DNA of 38,600 bases from positions 1 through 38,600 of the IMG/VR virus record IMGVR_UViG_3300017963_000465. One strand, written 5' to 3'. A program made the translations under genes and the position numbers. Under the pieces are notes generated by a model. The model did not search any database and was not told the DNA's origin. It saw only the letters and a program-made list of their open reading frames with translations. Below, one piece after another: positions 17,401-24,516 of this stretch. This DNA comes from a virus. The number at the start of each line of letters is the position of its first letter. Position 1 is the first letter of the stretch.

Positions 17401-19155
17401 CGGGCGCAGCGTCCTGGGCACGAGAGCGAGAGCCCCAATCTGGTGCATCTCAGACATCTTCGTGACCATGGACGCCATCGGGCCACCCTTTTCCACGATG
17501 GCGCTCAAGGTCTTGTTGAACTCCCGGAACTGGCGCGTAGTGTCGCGGACGAACTCCCGGGCAGCCTCGCGCCCATGCTTTCGGAAACCCACAACAAAGG
17601 AATCCTTCGCCCGATCGAAGATCTCCTGCAGTGTCCGCCCTGTCCGGTGCGCATCGCCAGCAAAGTCATCCAAGGTCCGCTGAGACTTCCGAACCTCCTC
17701 CATCATCTCCCTGGCAGCCTTTCCGGCCCCCTCTTCACCTTCCTGGAAGGCCAACAGGAACTGCTCCGCCTGAGTAGGATCCAGCGCCTTTGACAACTGC
17801 GCCCGCAGGAAGTTGAGAGTGTCTGGTTCCATCGCAGACCAGTCCAACAGACTCATGGCTTTCATGAAGTCCGCTGGACCTCCGGTCATGAGCTCCATCG
17901 CCGTGTTCACGTCCCCAGTGGCCACTGCCAAAGATTCGAGCAGCTGCGGCGCGTCTGCTCCAATACCGCCAAACAGATCCGAGAACTCGATGTTCGCTTC
18001 GGTAAGAGATGTTGCCAACCCCATCACGAGTTGTCGCGTCTGCTCCGAATCCTGGTTGAACTGGAACATCGCCACGCCAGCTTCCGCAACCTGGATCATG
18101 AAGTCTTCGACCTGCTCAGGCGTGTCCCCCAATGCGCGTCGTCGGGCAGCGAGTTCCGTCAACTCGGTATTCATCATGTTGATGGCGCCCGGAACATCCC
18201 CGGTCTTGTCCCCCATGAAAAGCATGGCCCGAGAAATGTTCCCGACCTGCTCCGTCGACATTTTGAGCTGACGAGTCATCCGCATCGAAGCGTTACGCAC
18301 GCTGTCGATGGCAACACCGCCAGACTCGAGCTTTGCCACGGCCTTGGCGCTCTTGAAGCCCATCGCTTCGAGCTCGTCACCCGCTTCGTCGAATGCCCGG
18401 ACTGCTTGCGCAGCACTCTCTTCGCCCACGTTCAAGCTGTACGCGATCCCGGCAGCCTCCTTGGTAAACTTGTTCAGCTGCTTCCCGGCATAACCCATCT
18501 GAGCGCCCTGAGCTCGGGCCGCCTTCCCCAGAGAAGCCATCTCGGCCTCGAGCCCCGTCGTCAGATTGATACCCCCTGTGAGCGCATCCCCGAGCCCAGC
18601 CGCCTTGTCTTTCATGGCTTCCAGGCTCTGCAGAAACGTCTGCATCTTCATCTGGCCGAGCATCTTGTTGAAGGTGCCCATGGCTTCGCCAAGCCCCTGC
18701 ACCTTCGTCAGACCCGCTCCTGCTACCCGGGGGAGCGCCGCAAGTGGAGCCTTGACGATCGCACTCAGTGTTTTCCCTAGTCCAGCAATGCTCTTCTCGG
18801 TCTTGTCGACCTGATCTTCCACCTTCTCGAATGCTTCCTCGGCCTTGTCACCGAAGTCCTCGGCGCCTTCGGTTGCGTCCTCCAGCGCATCAAAAGCATC
18901 CGTCAGGGACTCCTCCAGGCGCTCCACCCCGTCGAGGTCCATGCCTTCCAAGATCTCGTAGAAGTCCGACATCGAGCTCGCAAAGTCGTCCACGAGACCC
19001 GTGTCGAAGGCTTCATCGAGGGTCTTCCCTGCCTCTCCCGCCTTTTTTTGGGCAGTCGTGGCAGCACCCTCGATGTCGACGAAGCCCTCTTCAACCTTCC
19101 CCTGGAAGTCCGTGATACCAGCGTCTTCAGCACCGAAAGAAAAGCCCAACCCCAT
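14467..19155 (-). CDS. Tail tape measure protein (1562 aa)
   Basis: Length, position (after the frameshifted chaperone, before the baseplate genes) and composition identify the tape measure, whose length sets tail length. At about 1.5 angstrom per residue this predicts a tail near 230 nm. The N-terminus (MGLGFSFGAEDAGITDFQG) is followed by Ala/Glu-rich helices. A hydrophobic patch MGLFAAGVLAVGVAF (about residue 615) is followed by a long coiled coil with repeated E-K-K and K-A-L-E-K heptads. Many W-x-x-x-F and I-x-x-F-L helices follow, then a basic C-terminus. No peptidase or lysozyme domain is seen. The best Shine-Dalgarno (GGGGGTGA) lies about 20 bases before the ATG, which is poor. This may reflect the homing endonuclease inserted just upstream. 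Confidence 0.93.
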   Translation of the reverse strand: MGLGFSFGAEDAGITDFQGKVEEGFVDIEGAATTAQKKAGEAGKTLDEAFDTGLVDDFASSMSDFYEILEGMDLDGVERLEESLTDAFDALEDATEGAEDFGDKAEEAFEKVEDQVDKTEKSIAGLGKTLSAIVKAPLAALPRVAGAGLTKVQGLGEAMGTFNKMLGQMKMQTFLQSLEAMKDKAAGLGDALTGGINLTTGLEAEMASLGKAARAQGAQMGYAGKQLNKFTKEAAGIAYSLNVGEESAAQAVRAFDEAGDELEAMGFKSAKAVAKLESGGVAIDSVRNASMRMTRQLKMSTEQVGNISRAMLFMGDKTGDVPGAINMMNTELTELAARRRALGDTPEQVEDFMIQVAEAGVAMFQFNQDSEQTRQLVMGLATSLTEANIEFSDLFGGIGADAPQLLESLAVATGDVNTAMELMTGGPADFMKAMSLLDWSAMEPDTLNFLRAQLSKALDPTQAEQFLLAFQEGEEGAGKAAREMMEEVRKSQRTLDDFAGDAHRTGRTLQEIFDRAKDSFVVGFRKHGREAAREFVRDTTRQFREFNKTLSAIVEKGGPMASMVTKMSEMHQIGALALVPRTLRPMATVMGTVVNEAAPMVTMLGSMGFQFKHLLSPMGLFAAGVLAVGVAFKTARDDAQMHVDTLMRSNKAVRREEKAIKSLEKKLTTLTEGTVEYDRVRRDLEKKQLSVKAAKGIKAETKALENQRKALEKAEKKGLETAGIKAKIASREEKIAQWRGDIQKAADERTKAGIKETAKAIVEGVKQVVKMLPGLLRDVAGELWKGLRFIADEADKMVASLWEDAWEVEGPGGGWEAWWDGVFDKLFSAGDRTAKSILPMLWDEIIAIFDPNKEAKTPVGRIIERMAEVARLVVGGLVKSLAKRIQRIEWGEVFKAIGGGAEKAYRTIASVLGAIPWDSIFQGVFAAAKRAWDALTSPEMGKFVSKLGEALGTYVGVLGSALVSLFDNALDFLVNVKVGESMTDLHARVADGLMGILAGLGPFFEDLADRLPGMLESAIDIFLEFLVNLPEHAAASFGMLGDALRDLLPKAVPFLIDMALWIFKTMFWDIPVKIISSIPELVVGIFKMAWKGIEWFGDAVMGLFEGVINWVAETFPSIGEELRLAFGFLDHLWETVKLAGQEFFVFLGEQVVALKDRIVAFFYEDIPNAILAAYNFLVERTAERFAEMEADLLAFGEGVSAVASAITQAFFDAITWLANLPELVSTSVDAYIVQPFLSALDGIGTWFTETLPNFFSELGTKMYEAGEALIRQFVEGIKAAGSEAVSAVTDTVDEIKSYLPFSEPKNPESPLRGLAKSGAAFVTNFLAGMQAAWPLLHGWFQGALQGLSTSGAAAGAEAPDVGAGSSEVFEEIGKQAVATFIDHFPATVEDGLNLSLLHLINWKARYQMELIGHSRVVEEVFDKMSQNIQGQFVDMWSTVLEITAMAVEAITEDVDAVADELGRVAAALARVKAAKEIVRAEDMAAAAPGPALMEEGQDWQDALFQATHSPNWYWKDYVARFERLISQVANLKTGGAPSKGKGGRTARAARSRDASQEILGYQ

Positions 19156-19173
19156 GAAGTTGCGTGCGATAAG

Positions 19174-20016
19174 TCACCCCCTGTAGCAAACCGATGCCTG
19201 CTCGTACTTACGAGCACACCGCGTTCCCATAGTGGAGTCCGCGTAGAGCCACCCCGCCAACTTCCGGGTCTCTGATACAACCAAATCGAAACGGAACGCC
19301 TCCGCATCTCGCACAGCGCCCTTGTACCGATACCTTGTACAAACCTCCCTCACGGAAGGCCGAATGCCGGCTCTCGATAGAACGCGGGAGAGCCCACCTG
19401 CAAAAGCAGAAGACGCCGTCAAGTATACAGCCCGTACAGACTTACCACGCACGCACCAAGACCCGTCCGAATCCCACAGCCCCCTGACGAAATGAGGCAG
19501 GCACGAAGTAGAAAGAGAAGGAAACAGCATAGAAGAAGCCTTCGACCCAGACTCCATCCCCAAAGACTTCAGAGAATACAGCATCCGCTTCGAAGACCAC
19601 GCCGCCCGCCAACAGGAGACGTCTCTCATCTTCGACACCTTACCCCCAAAGCCAACGAGATCCGAAGCCGCCCGCACGACCTGCTCAGACCCCGCCAAGA
19701 GGACCTGGTAACTCACCCCCTCGATCTCCTGCAGGTGTCCGTCCCCGTACAATAGCCCCAGAACCCAGGCGGCCGAGGCTGTCAAAGCACCCTCGAAGAA
19801 GTCCTCATTCAAAGGAACCCTCCGCAAACGGCCCTGCTGACGCGCCAGCGTCACTGCCTCCGCACGAGTACGAAGAGCGCCCACGTTCTTCAAGTGCGTC
19901 CGTACCAAACGCCCAGAACGACCGAGCCGCTCCCCGATCTGATTCGAAGATAGACCCTCCTCGTACAGAGCCCTCATCTCTGCCCGTTCCTTTCCCGTAA
20001 CCGGCCGGCCCCGCAT
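19174..20016 (-). CDS. LAGLIDADG homing endonuclease with N-terminal HTH
   Basis: I chose the ATG at 20016 for its strong AGGAGGTGCTG Shine-Dalgarno; the frame stays open upstream without support. The 280-residue protein has two LAGLIDADG motifs: AWVLGLLYGDGHL (83-95, Asp92) and FVRGLWDSDGSW (176-187, Asp184). Both catalytic acids are present, so it is probably a single-chain active enzyme. Residues 9-45 form a helix-turn-helix (YEEGLSSNQIGERLGRSGRL) of the kind fused to homing enzymes for extra DNA contact. It stands free between the chaperone and the tape measure, with no room for a group I intron core outside the ORF. A near-copy of the tape-measure start lies on its far side. LAGLIDADG enzymes are rarer in phages than HNH or GIY-YIG ones. 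Confidence 0.9.
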   Translation of the reverse strand: MRGRPVTGKERAEMRALYEEGLSSNQIGERLGRSGRLVRTHLKNVGALRTRAEAVTLARQQGRLRRVPLNEDFFEGALTASAAWVLGLLYGDGHLQEIEGVSYQVLLAGSEQVVRAASDLVGFGGKVSKMRDVSCWRAAWSSKRMLYSLKSLGMESGSKASSMLFPSLSTSCLPHFVRGLWDSDGSWCVRGKSVRAVYLTASSAFAGGLSRVLSRAGIRPSVREVCTRYRYKGAVRDAEAFRFDLVVSETRKLAGWLYADSTMGTRCARKYEQASVCYRG

Positions 20017-20165
20017 CAGCACCTCCTGTGGAAACACCACACCACACGAAAGTACCAACATCGCAGAGAACGCACAACGAAAAACCATACCCCATGAAAT
20101 ACGGAGCTCAGATTTCCGCTTTCCGATCACCTTTCAACCCCCGGAAGGCCGCCCGAAGACTACGG

Positions 20166-21085
20166 CTACGTGCGCTTCTTCTTCATGCGCTCGTTGTAGT
20201 CGCGTTTCCAGAGTACCAGACGACGCCTCCGAGGGGCAGGCATTCGCATTATGTCATCGTGGGGTATTCCGAATTCGTGGATGAGGAAGAACGTCTCCGC
20301 TTCCAGCGCTGCTGCGTGTCCGAAGGGAAGAAAAAACTCGGCTCCGAAGGATCCACCTCCTTCTCGAACTCGTAACCGCACACCGGACACGTCAGGTCCA
20401 CAGCCGTCTCCACGCCGCCTTCGAACTCATCAATCTGGGCACGGAGGAAGTCCCGGTCCCCCGAACACAAACGAGCCAGCCTGTTCGCATCGGCCGGCTC
20501 CCCATCGAGGGCCTCCACACGTAGGAGTAGATTCAAGGTGAGGAGCCCGATCCGCTTCTTGAGCTCGTCCCGCTTCGCCTCGTCTGCACCGCACATGGGC
20601 CTCCAAACCACGATGCTCTTCGAACGCGGGAGTGTCACCTCGTACATGCGCTTCTTCTGCTGCGGCATGGGGTAAACATCCAGGGTGGAGAGATCTACCC
20701 GGTAAATCTCGTTGGACCCACAAGTCCTGTCTGGACATTTCTGCCGGAACGGGAAAATGTCTCCGTGAGTGATGCGACGGAGTGCAAAGAACAGGAAAGT
20801 CCGATCGCCCAGAAGGAGCCTCGGCACGATGCCCCGAATCCGCCCCTTGTCGGTGATTTCGCCGATCCGCTCGATACACCCGGCCAAGAAGAGATTCATC
20901 TTGTCTGCCGCACGCACGCGACGACTCGCGAGAAGGTCTTCCTCGATGCCTGTGAACGCACGCAACAGCACCTCGTCATGAAGGACCTGCTCATCGTCCA
21001 AATAGCCGCAGAGGAGCTTGTGCACCCCGTGAGTGCCTTCTGCATCCCGCAATTGATTGTCGACTAGGGTATCAACGACATCCAT
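20166..21085 (-). CDS. Tail assembly chaperone, predicted -1 frameshift product (306 aa)
   Basis: A ribosomal slip of -1 at the heptamer at 20330-20336 would join the first 252 residues of the chaperone to 54 residues read in the -1 frame down to the stop at 20166. The joined tail contains LPFGHAAALEAETFFLIHEF and GIPHDDIMRMPAPRRRR, then a basic end. This looks like the helical C-terminal extension of long-form tail chaperones. Short and long chaperone forms made by a -1 shift just upstream of the tape measure are a conserved feature of long-tailed phages. An alternative is that the six-T run is a sequencing error and the whole gene is in one frame. Confidence 0.75.
20249..21085 (-). CDS. Tail assembly chaperone, gp26-like, zero-frame product
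   Basis: This 278-residue protein sits directly before the tape-measure locus, where tail chaperones that coat the tape measure during assembly are encoded. The middle has RLLLGDRTFLFFALRRITHG followed by paired zinc ligands C117-C122 and C233-C236 (CPDRTC and CPVC). This is the layout of T4 gp26/gp51-type baseplate hub assembly proteins of large myoviruses. After residue 252 the zero frame turns into a low-quality Arg/Ser tail ending SEYPTMT. The alternative -1 frame carries a well-behaved domain (next entry). The start has a GAGG Shine-Dalgarno and overlaps the previous gene by 14 bases. Confidence 0.8.
   Translation of the reverse strand: MDVVDTLVDNQLRDAEGTHGVHKLLCGYLDDEQVLHDEVLLRAFTGIEEDLLASRRVRAADKMNLFLAGCIERIGEITDKGRIRGIVPRLLLGDRTFLFFALRRITHGDIFPFRQKCPDRTCGSNEIYRVDLSTLDVYPMPQQKKRMYEVTLPRSKSIVVWRPMCGADEAKRDELKKRIGLLTLNLLLRVEALDGEPADANRLARLCSGDRDFLRAQIDEFEGGVETAVDLTCPVCGYEFEKEVDPSEPSFFFPSDTQQRWKRRRSSSSTNSEYPTMT
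20330..20336 (-). promoter_or_regulatory. Programmed -1 ribosomal frameshift slippery heptamer
   Basis: Read on the minus strand this is T TTT TTC, spaced exactly as X XXY YYZ relative to the chaperone zero frame (codons TTT at 20335 and TTC at 20332). After a one-base slip both tRNAs re-pair as TTT TTT and reading continues with CTT CCC in the -1 frame. The heptamer type is a known efficient slippery sequence. No attempt was made to prove a downstream structure, although GC-rich sequence follows. Confidence 0.78.
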
Positions 21086-21491
21086 CTTCTACCTCATCTC
21101 TCCCGGGCATACAGCTCTGCACGTACTCCGGGGCCTCTTCCACCTCCATGTCCTTGACGTCGAACATGGGCATCGGGCTGAACTCCACCCACTCCATAGC
21201 GACCCCGTCCTTCGTTGCGTCCAGGTCGAAATAGCCGAAGCGGTCCGCGGTACCTCCCTCGAAGGCATAGCAACGAACCTTCCCGCCTGTGGTCTCAGAC
21301 GGATAGAGCCATATCTCCAAGGGCCCCTGATCCGAAAGCGCTTCGCGGAGCGTCTTCGAGCCGCCTTCCTCGGGGACCTGCACAGCTCTCTCGAAGCGGA
21401 TCTCATCCGTGGCCGAGGTCACGTGCTTGCACCCAATGGTCTCGCCGGTCTTCGGCACGTAGACAATGAAGCGGTATCGCTGGAAGAACAT
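21072..21491 (-). CDS. Small tail-operon protein, unknown (139 aa)
   Basis: The ATG at 21491 overlaps the upstream stop (ATGA) and follows AAGGAGCTGTG. The longer frame beginning at 21629 is rejected. The protein begins with a strand FFQRYRFIVYVPKTGETIG, has a Gly-rich middle (VRCYAFEGGTADRFGYF) and an acidic C-terminus (VKDMEVEEAPEYV). It lies between the zinc/RHH protein and the chaperone and overlaps the chaperone by 14 bases. No family is recognised. A tail assembly role is only suggested by context. Confidence 0.65.
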   Translation of the reverse strand: MFFQRYRFIVYVPKTGETIGCKHVTSATDEIRFERAVQVPEEGGSKTLREALSDQGPLEIWLYPSETTGGKVRCYAFEGGTADRFGYFDLDATKDGVAMEWVEFSPMPMFDVKDMEVEEAPEYVQSCMPGRDEVEDGCR

Positions 21492-22111
21492 CACAGCTCC
21501 TTCTTCGCCAAAAGAGGCACCGTGTCCGTTCGGTACAGCATCAAGAGAGACACAAGCGTCCCCGTCACCGTGCAATTCTGGAGAGCGGCCGCAGCCTTGA
21601 AGAGCGCATACGTGGATCGTCCGATCCAAACGTTGACCTTCACCCTGTCATCCGTTGACCTGTCGTCCTGGAAATTCCCCAAGTCGTCAAAGCGATCGGG
21701 ATCAGTCACATAGCGCTCGACAAGTCCGCGCACGAGCCCCGTGAAAGACCGATAACCATTCCGGGAAGCAATGGCCTGGGTGACGGACTCGTGCAACCCC
21801 CTGGATAACATGAAGCACACGACACGAGTATCCTCGGACTTCGACTTTGTCGATGAGTCGAGCGCCATCTCACAGGCCCGACAGAGGAGCACCGCATTGG
21901 TAGCCACCTCCTTCCCCCCGGCTTCCGGGGGAACCACCAAGCGAACTCTGAGCCTCTCCTCGAAGCCGCAGTTCGCACACCTCGACTGGTGGCGCCTCCA
22001 AACAGCGCGCTCATAGTCCTGTTCCAGGTCTCGTCCATTGCCAAAGACTTCGAGGTCCTTGGCCATCTTCGCAAGGTCCACCTTCACCACAGGCACTTTG
22101 TCCGTCCCCAT
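21491..22111 (-). CDS. Zinc-finger (degenerate HNH-like) plus tandem RHH-like protein (206 aa)
   Basis: Residues about 37-83 hold CANC and CRAC pairs around V-V-P-P-E-A-G-G, with T-N-A-V-L-L-C after them. This has the zinc scaffold and central Asn of an HNH nuclease, but the catalytic His pair is replaced (V-R-L-V where V-H-H-I is usual) and the last His is Glu. The nuclease is therefore probably dead. The rest shows two similar 38-residue units (RVVCFMLSRGLHESVTQAIA and RVKVNVWIGRSTYALFKAAA), each with the strand-helix-helix rhythm of ribbon-helix-helix DNA-binding domains. The start has GTAGGAGGGGCGGT. A good promoter lies just upstream, so it may be a regulator, possibly autoregulated, placed inside the tail operon. 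Confidence 0.65.
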   Translation of the reverse strand: MGTDKVPVVKVDLAKMAKDLEVFGNGRDLEQDYERAVWRRHQSRCANCGFEERLRVRLVVPPEAGGKEVATNAVLLCRACEMALDSSTKSKSEDTRVVCFMLSRGLHESVTQAIASRNGYRSFTGLVRGLVERYVTDPDRFDDLGNFQDDRSTDDRVKVNVWIGRSTYALFKAAAALQNCTVTGTLVSLLMLYRTDTVPLLAKKEL

Positions 22112-22138
22112 ACCGCCCCTCCTACTCTACCACTGGTG

Positions 22139-22168
22139 TAAATACCCCGAATCTAGTGGCGAGGTCAA
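22139..22168 (-). promoter_or_regulatory. Sigma-70-like promoter candidate inside tail operon
   Basis: On the minus strand TTGACC (22163-22168) and TATTTA (22139-22144) are separated by 18 bases, about 30 bases before the ATG at 22111. It lies in one of the few gaps of the operon (22112-22198), downstream of the 91-residue gene. It would drive the zinc/RHH protein, the chaperone and the tape measure independently of the main late transcript. Confidence 0.5.
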
Positions 22169-22198
22169 GAGGACGCTCAGAATTTCCTGGGAAGCGGG

Positions 22199-22474
22199 CT
22201 ACTTGGGACCCTGCGAGCTCCACGGAAGCCTCGCCCGTCGCTTCCTCTTGCCCTTCTTCTTCTTTGGGCCAATCACGCGGAAGTCACTGGGATCGATCTC
22301 GTAGTGCGGATCTTCTGGAATCGAGGGCCCCTTGCGACGAAGCACCCCGCCGATCGGAACGGGGTAGGCCCCCACGTTCGCGGTCGTGGTTGTTTCACCG
22401 ACGGGCTTTCCGTCGAGGAGCCCCTGTGTGTCCAGCAGACGCCACTTCTCCACCAGCTCTCGAATCCTGCCCAT
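22199..22474 (-). CDS. Small basic protein, unknown (91 aa)
   Basis: The 91-residue product has an N-terminal amphipathic helix (RIRELVEKWRLLDTQGLL), a Gly/Thr/Pro-rich middle with YPVPIGGVLRRKGPSIPED, and a strongly basic end (GPKKKKGKRKRRARLP). The start follows GTGAGGCCGCC, 7 bases after the tube gene's stop. Its basic tail recalls those at 5567 and 27170. The function is unknown; context suggests tail assembly or a minor virion protein. Confidence 0.65.
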   Translation of the reverse strand: MGRIRELVEKWRLLDTQGLLDGKPVGETTTTANVGAYPVPIGGVLRRKGPSIPEDPHYEIDPSDFRVIGPKKKKGKRKRRARLPWSSQGPK

Positions 22475-22481
22475 GGCGGCC

Positions 22482-23207
22482 TCACAGATCGCTCAGACTG
22501 ATCTCGTCGATGTAGTCGACCTCGATGTCAAGCTCCATGATGCTGACCTCGCTCGAAGTCGCATCGAAATCACTCCCGGATTTGTATCGGATAGGAATAC
22601 AACCAACCAACTTCCAAGCTCGCGCCGGAATCTTCGAGAGCAGGCGTTCCCCTCCAGCGATAGGCCCGAAGCTCAAAAGGGACCCCCCGAACGCCGTCGC
22701 CGTGATCTCCGCAATAAGCGGAAAGAGCTCGATACTGGCATCGTCCACATGCGAAAAGTACTGCACGAGGAGCAAATCTCGGCGTGGAGAAGGGCCGCCG
22801 ATCCGAGGAAACCCAAACGCCCCGGCAACAGCCCCTAAAACTCCCAACCCATCCAAGCTGCCGCCGCCCCTCGCCAACCCCGTCGCCAAGCCGTAAGTAG
22901 ACGACTGATAATTCTCGGGATCGCCCGTGACCGCGGTTTGCACCCAACGCCAGAAGTCGCTGTCCGCGAAGGTCGCCCCTCGAGACAGGGTCATCGTGCC
23001 AATTTTGGCCGACTTGACGAAGGCTTTGGTGTAGTGCCAGTTGCCCTCTTTGACCTCGTGCGTTTCGATCTCGATCTCTGGCGCTGTGATTGCGGAGAAC
23101 CCGAACATGGGTGTGAAAACAGGCAGCGCCAGAGCTTCGATGGGCGCGATGTCCATCAGCCAGAATCTGTTGGTTTGGAGGTGATCGTTCAACTCCGAAC
23201 GCGGCAC
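22482..23207 (-). CDS. Tail tube protein (first paralogue, gp19/TIGR02241-like, 241 aa)
   Basis: It starts at GTG with a GGAGGTGAACT Shine-Dalgarno. The core matches contractile-tail tube proteins: EIEIETHEVKEGNWHYTKAF, IGTMTLSRGATFADSDFWRW, and at the end WKLVGCIPIRYKSGSDFDAT followed by SSEVSIMELDIEVDYI. Between these lies a Gly-rich insertion (about 110-145, LGAVAGAFGFPRIGGP) not present in the shorter paralogue next door, suggesting an extra surface loop or a specialised tube end. Two tube paralogues in tandem occur in several large myoviruses. This one may be a terminal or baseplate-proximal tube form. Confidence 0.82.
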   Translation of the reverse strand: MPRSELNDHLQTNRFWLMDIAPIEALALPVFTPMFGFSAITAPEIEIETHEVKEGNWHYTKAFVKSAKIGTMTLSRGATFADSDFWRWVQTAVTGDPENYQSSTYGLATGLARGGGSLDGLGVLGAVAGAFGFPRIGGPSPRRDLLLVQYFSHVDDASIELFPLIAEITATAFGGSLLSFGPIAGGERLLSKIPARAWKLVGCIPIRYKSGSDFDATSSEVSIMELDIEVDYIDEISLSDL

Positions 23208-23247
23208 AGTTCACCTCCTCGTGTACACGATCCGGCTCAGAGGGAGA

Positions 23248-23790
23248 TCAGGCAGGCTCGGTCTTCTTCACGTCGAAGAACTCGTAGGCAACATCCATCT
23301 CTTCGACCGAGACCTCGCTGGACGTGGCGTCCAGGTCTGCAGCGACCTTGTCCCGGATCGGGAAGGCGTTGTAGAGGATGTACTGCACGGCCGGAGAAGC
23401 AGCCTCCAGCTTGAGCGCGCTGTACGGGGCCTCATCGCCCTCGTTCCGATTGAGGAAGCCGATACGGTGGAAGTGATCGATCGTGACCGTGGCACGGTAA
23501 GCGCCCTTGCCTTCGACCACCTTGCGCATCCAGTCGTAGAACGTAGTGTCGCGCCACGTGACCCCACGCGAGAGCGTGACGTCGGAAACGGTCGGATTGC
23601 CCGGATACTTCCGAGTGTAGACGTCCAGACCTTCCTTGTACTCCGCGGCCTCGCTGGAAAGCTCCGGCGTGGAGACAGCCGAGAAACCCGCCTGAACTTC
23701 ACCCGGAGACAGAATGTCCTGCGCCGCTTCGGTGTCCACCGTGACGTGGTACCGCATGCTGTGCAGGAAATCGTTCTCGAGTTGTCTCAT
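23248..23790 (-). CDS. Tail tube protein (second paralogue, 180 aa)
   Basis: This is the compact tube fold: FSAVSTPELSSEAAEYKEGL, VSDVTLSRGVTWRDTTFYDW and the C-terminal KVAADLDATSSEVSVEEMDV. These correspond to the same segments of the neighbouring tube gene. Its 180-residue length is typical for the major tube protein that lines the sheath. It begins with MRQLENDFLHSMRYHVTV after a GAGGA Shine-Dalgarno. It is probably the main tube subunit because of its size and its proximity to the sheath. Confidence 0.85.
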   Translation of the reverse strand: MRQLENDFLHSMRYHVTVDTEAAQDILSPGEVQAGFSAVSTPELSSEAAEYKEGLDVYTRKYPGNPTVSDVTLSRGVTWRDTTFYDWMRKVVEGKGAYRATVTIDHFHRIGFLNRNEGDEAPYSALKLEAASPAVQYILYNAFPIRDKVAADLDATSSEVSVEEMDVAYEFFDVKKTEPA

Positions 23791-23850
23791 TGTTGCATTC
23801 CTCGCATCAGATGGGGAAACGGATCACACCAGGAGCCCCATAGGACAGGA

Positions 23851-24462
23851 TCAGCTCTCGCGACGGATCAGTGCCAAGACCTCGCCGACCGCAGTGCTGT
23901 CGGAACGATACACGAAGAGACCCTTGGTCGCGCCAGGGGTCGCCACCGTCGTGGCCTGCTCCGTGGCAGCCACCCGCTCCGCTGCCGTGGTGCTGTCCAT
24001 CGTCGCGAGCACAGAGCCCGCACCTGCAGGCTCGTCTCGAAGCTCCCAAGTACCCGCCACACCTGTGCTGATCTTCGCCCAGACATCGATCAAGCGGAAC
24101 TTGTACGGAAGGGTGTTGACGGCGTAGCCCACGACGTCGTCTGCTCCACCCCCACCGACCGGACAGTCGATGCGAATGAGGGCCAGGCCGGAAAGCAAGT
24201 CCGCCGCTGCGACCTCTTGGAAGTCGTCCCCGCCGATGGCATTCGGCGGGACCATCAGACCAGAAGCGAGCTCTTCGGCTGTCGGAGTCATCGAGAAGGA
24301 GATGTTCCCCGCAGAGACCTCCCGCTGGACAGCCAGAAGGCCCGAGACCTCGGAAGGGTCTCTCCCAGTGAGGGTCAGAACCTCACCGACATCCAACGTC
24401 TTGTAGAAGTCCCCGAGGTGGATCTTCTCCGAGGCGAGGTTTGTGATAACGAAAGTGGCCAT
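23851..24462 (-). CDS. Two-domain structural protein next to the sheath (203 aa)
   Basis: Residues 1-70 form a domain seen in several phage tail proteins (MATFVITNLASEKIHLGDF, GEVLTLTGRDPSEVSG, a final alternation FSMTPTAEELASG). Residues 95-203 look like a beta-sandwich decoration domain (VNTLPYKFRLIDVWAKISTG, GTWELRDEPAGAGSVLA, GLFVYRSDS). This half resembles fibre or head-decoration modules that mimic a distribution of offsets on a surface. The start follows AAGGAGGTCCTGAGA. It is a likely virion protein, with the exact site on the particle unknown. Confidence 0.65.
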   Translation of the reverse strand: MATFVITNLASEKIHLGDFYKTLDVGEVLTLTGRDPSEVSGLLAVQREVSAGNISFSMTPTAEELASGLMVPPNAIGGDDFQEVAAADLLSGLALIRIDCPVGGGGADDVVGYAVNTLPYKFRLIDVWAKISTGVAGTWELRDEPAGAGSVLATMDSTTAAERVAATEQATTVATPGATKGLFVYRSDSTAVGEVLALIRRES

Positions 24463-24516
24463 TCTCAGGACCTCCTTGAGTCAGGTTTCCAGGACACCCG
24501 CACAAGCGGGTCCTCA

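Noticed and set aside
19805-20095. 96-codon frame beginning MGYGFS as a real gene
   Set aside because: It overlaps the homing endonuclease in another frame and turns into Gly/Ser-rich shadow sequence. Only its start resembles the tape measure, which is reported as a duplication instead.
19174-20130. Longer start of the homing endonuclease with a hydrophobic N-terminus (signal-like)
   Set aside because: The AGGAGG at 20016 fixes the shorter start. The upstream 38 residues are out-of-context reading of the tape-measure-like sequence.
19156-20165. Group I intron around the LAGLIDADG gene
   Set aside because: Only about 20 bases on one side and 150 on the other lie outside the ORF and the chaperone, which is too little for an intron core. 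The tape measure also has its own start.
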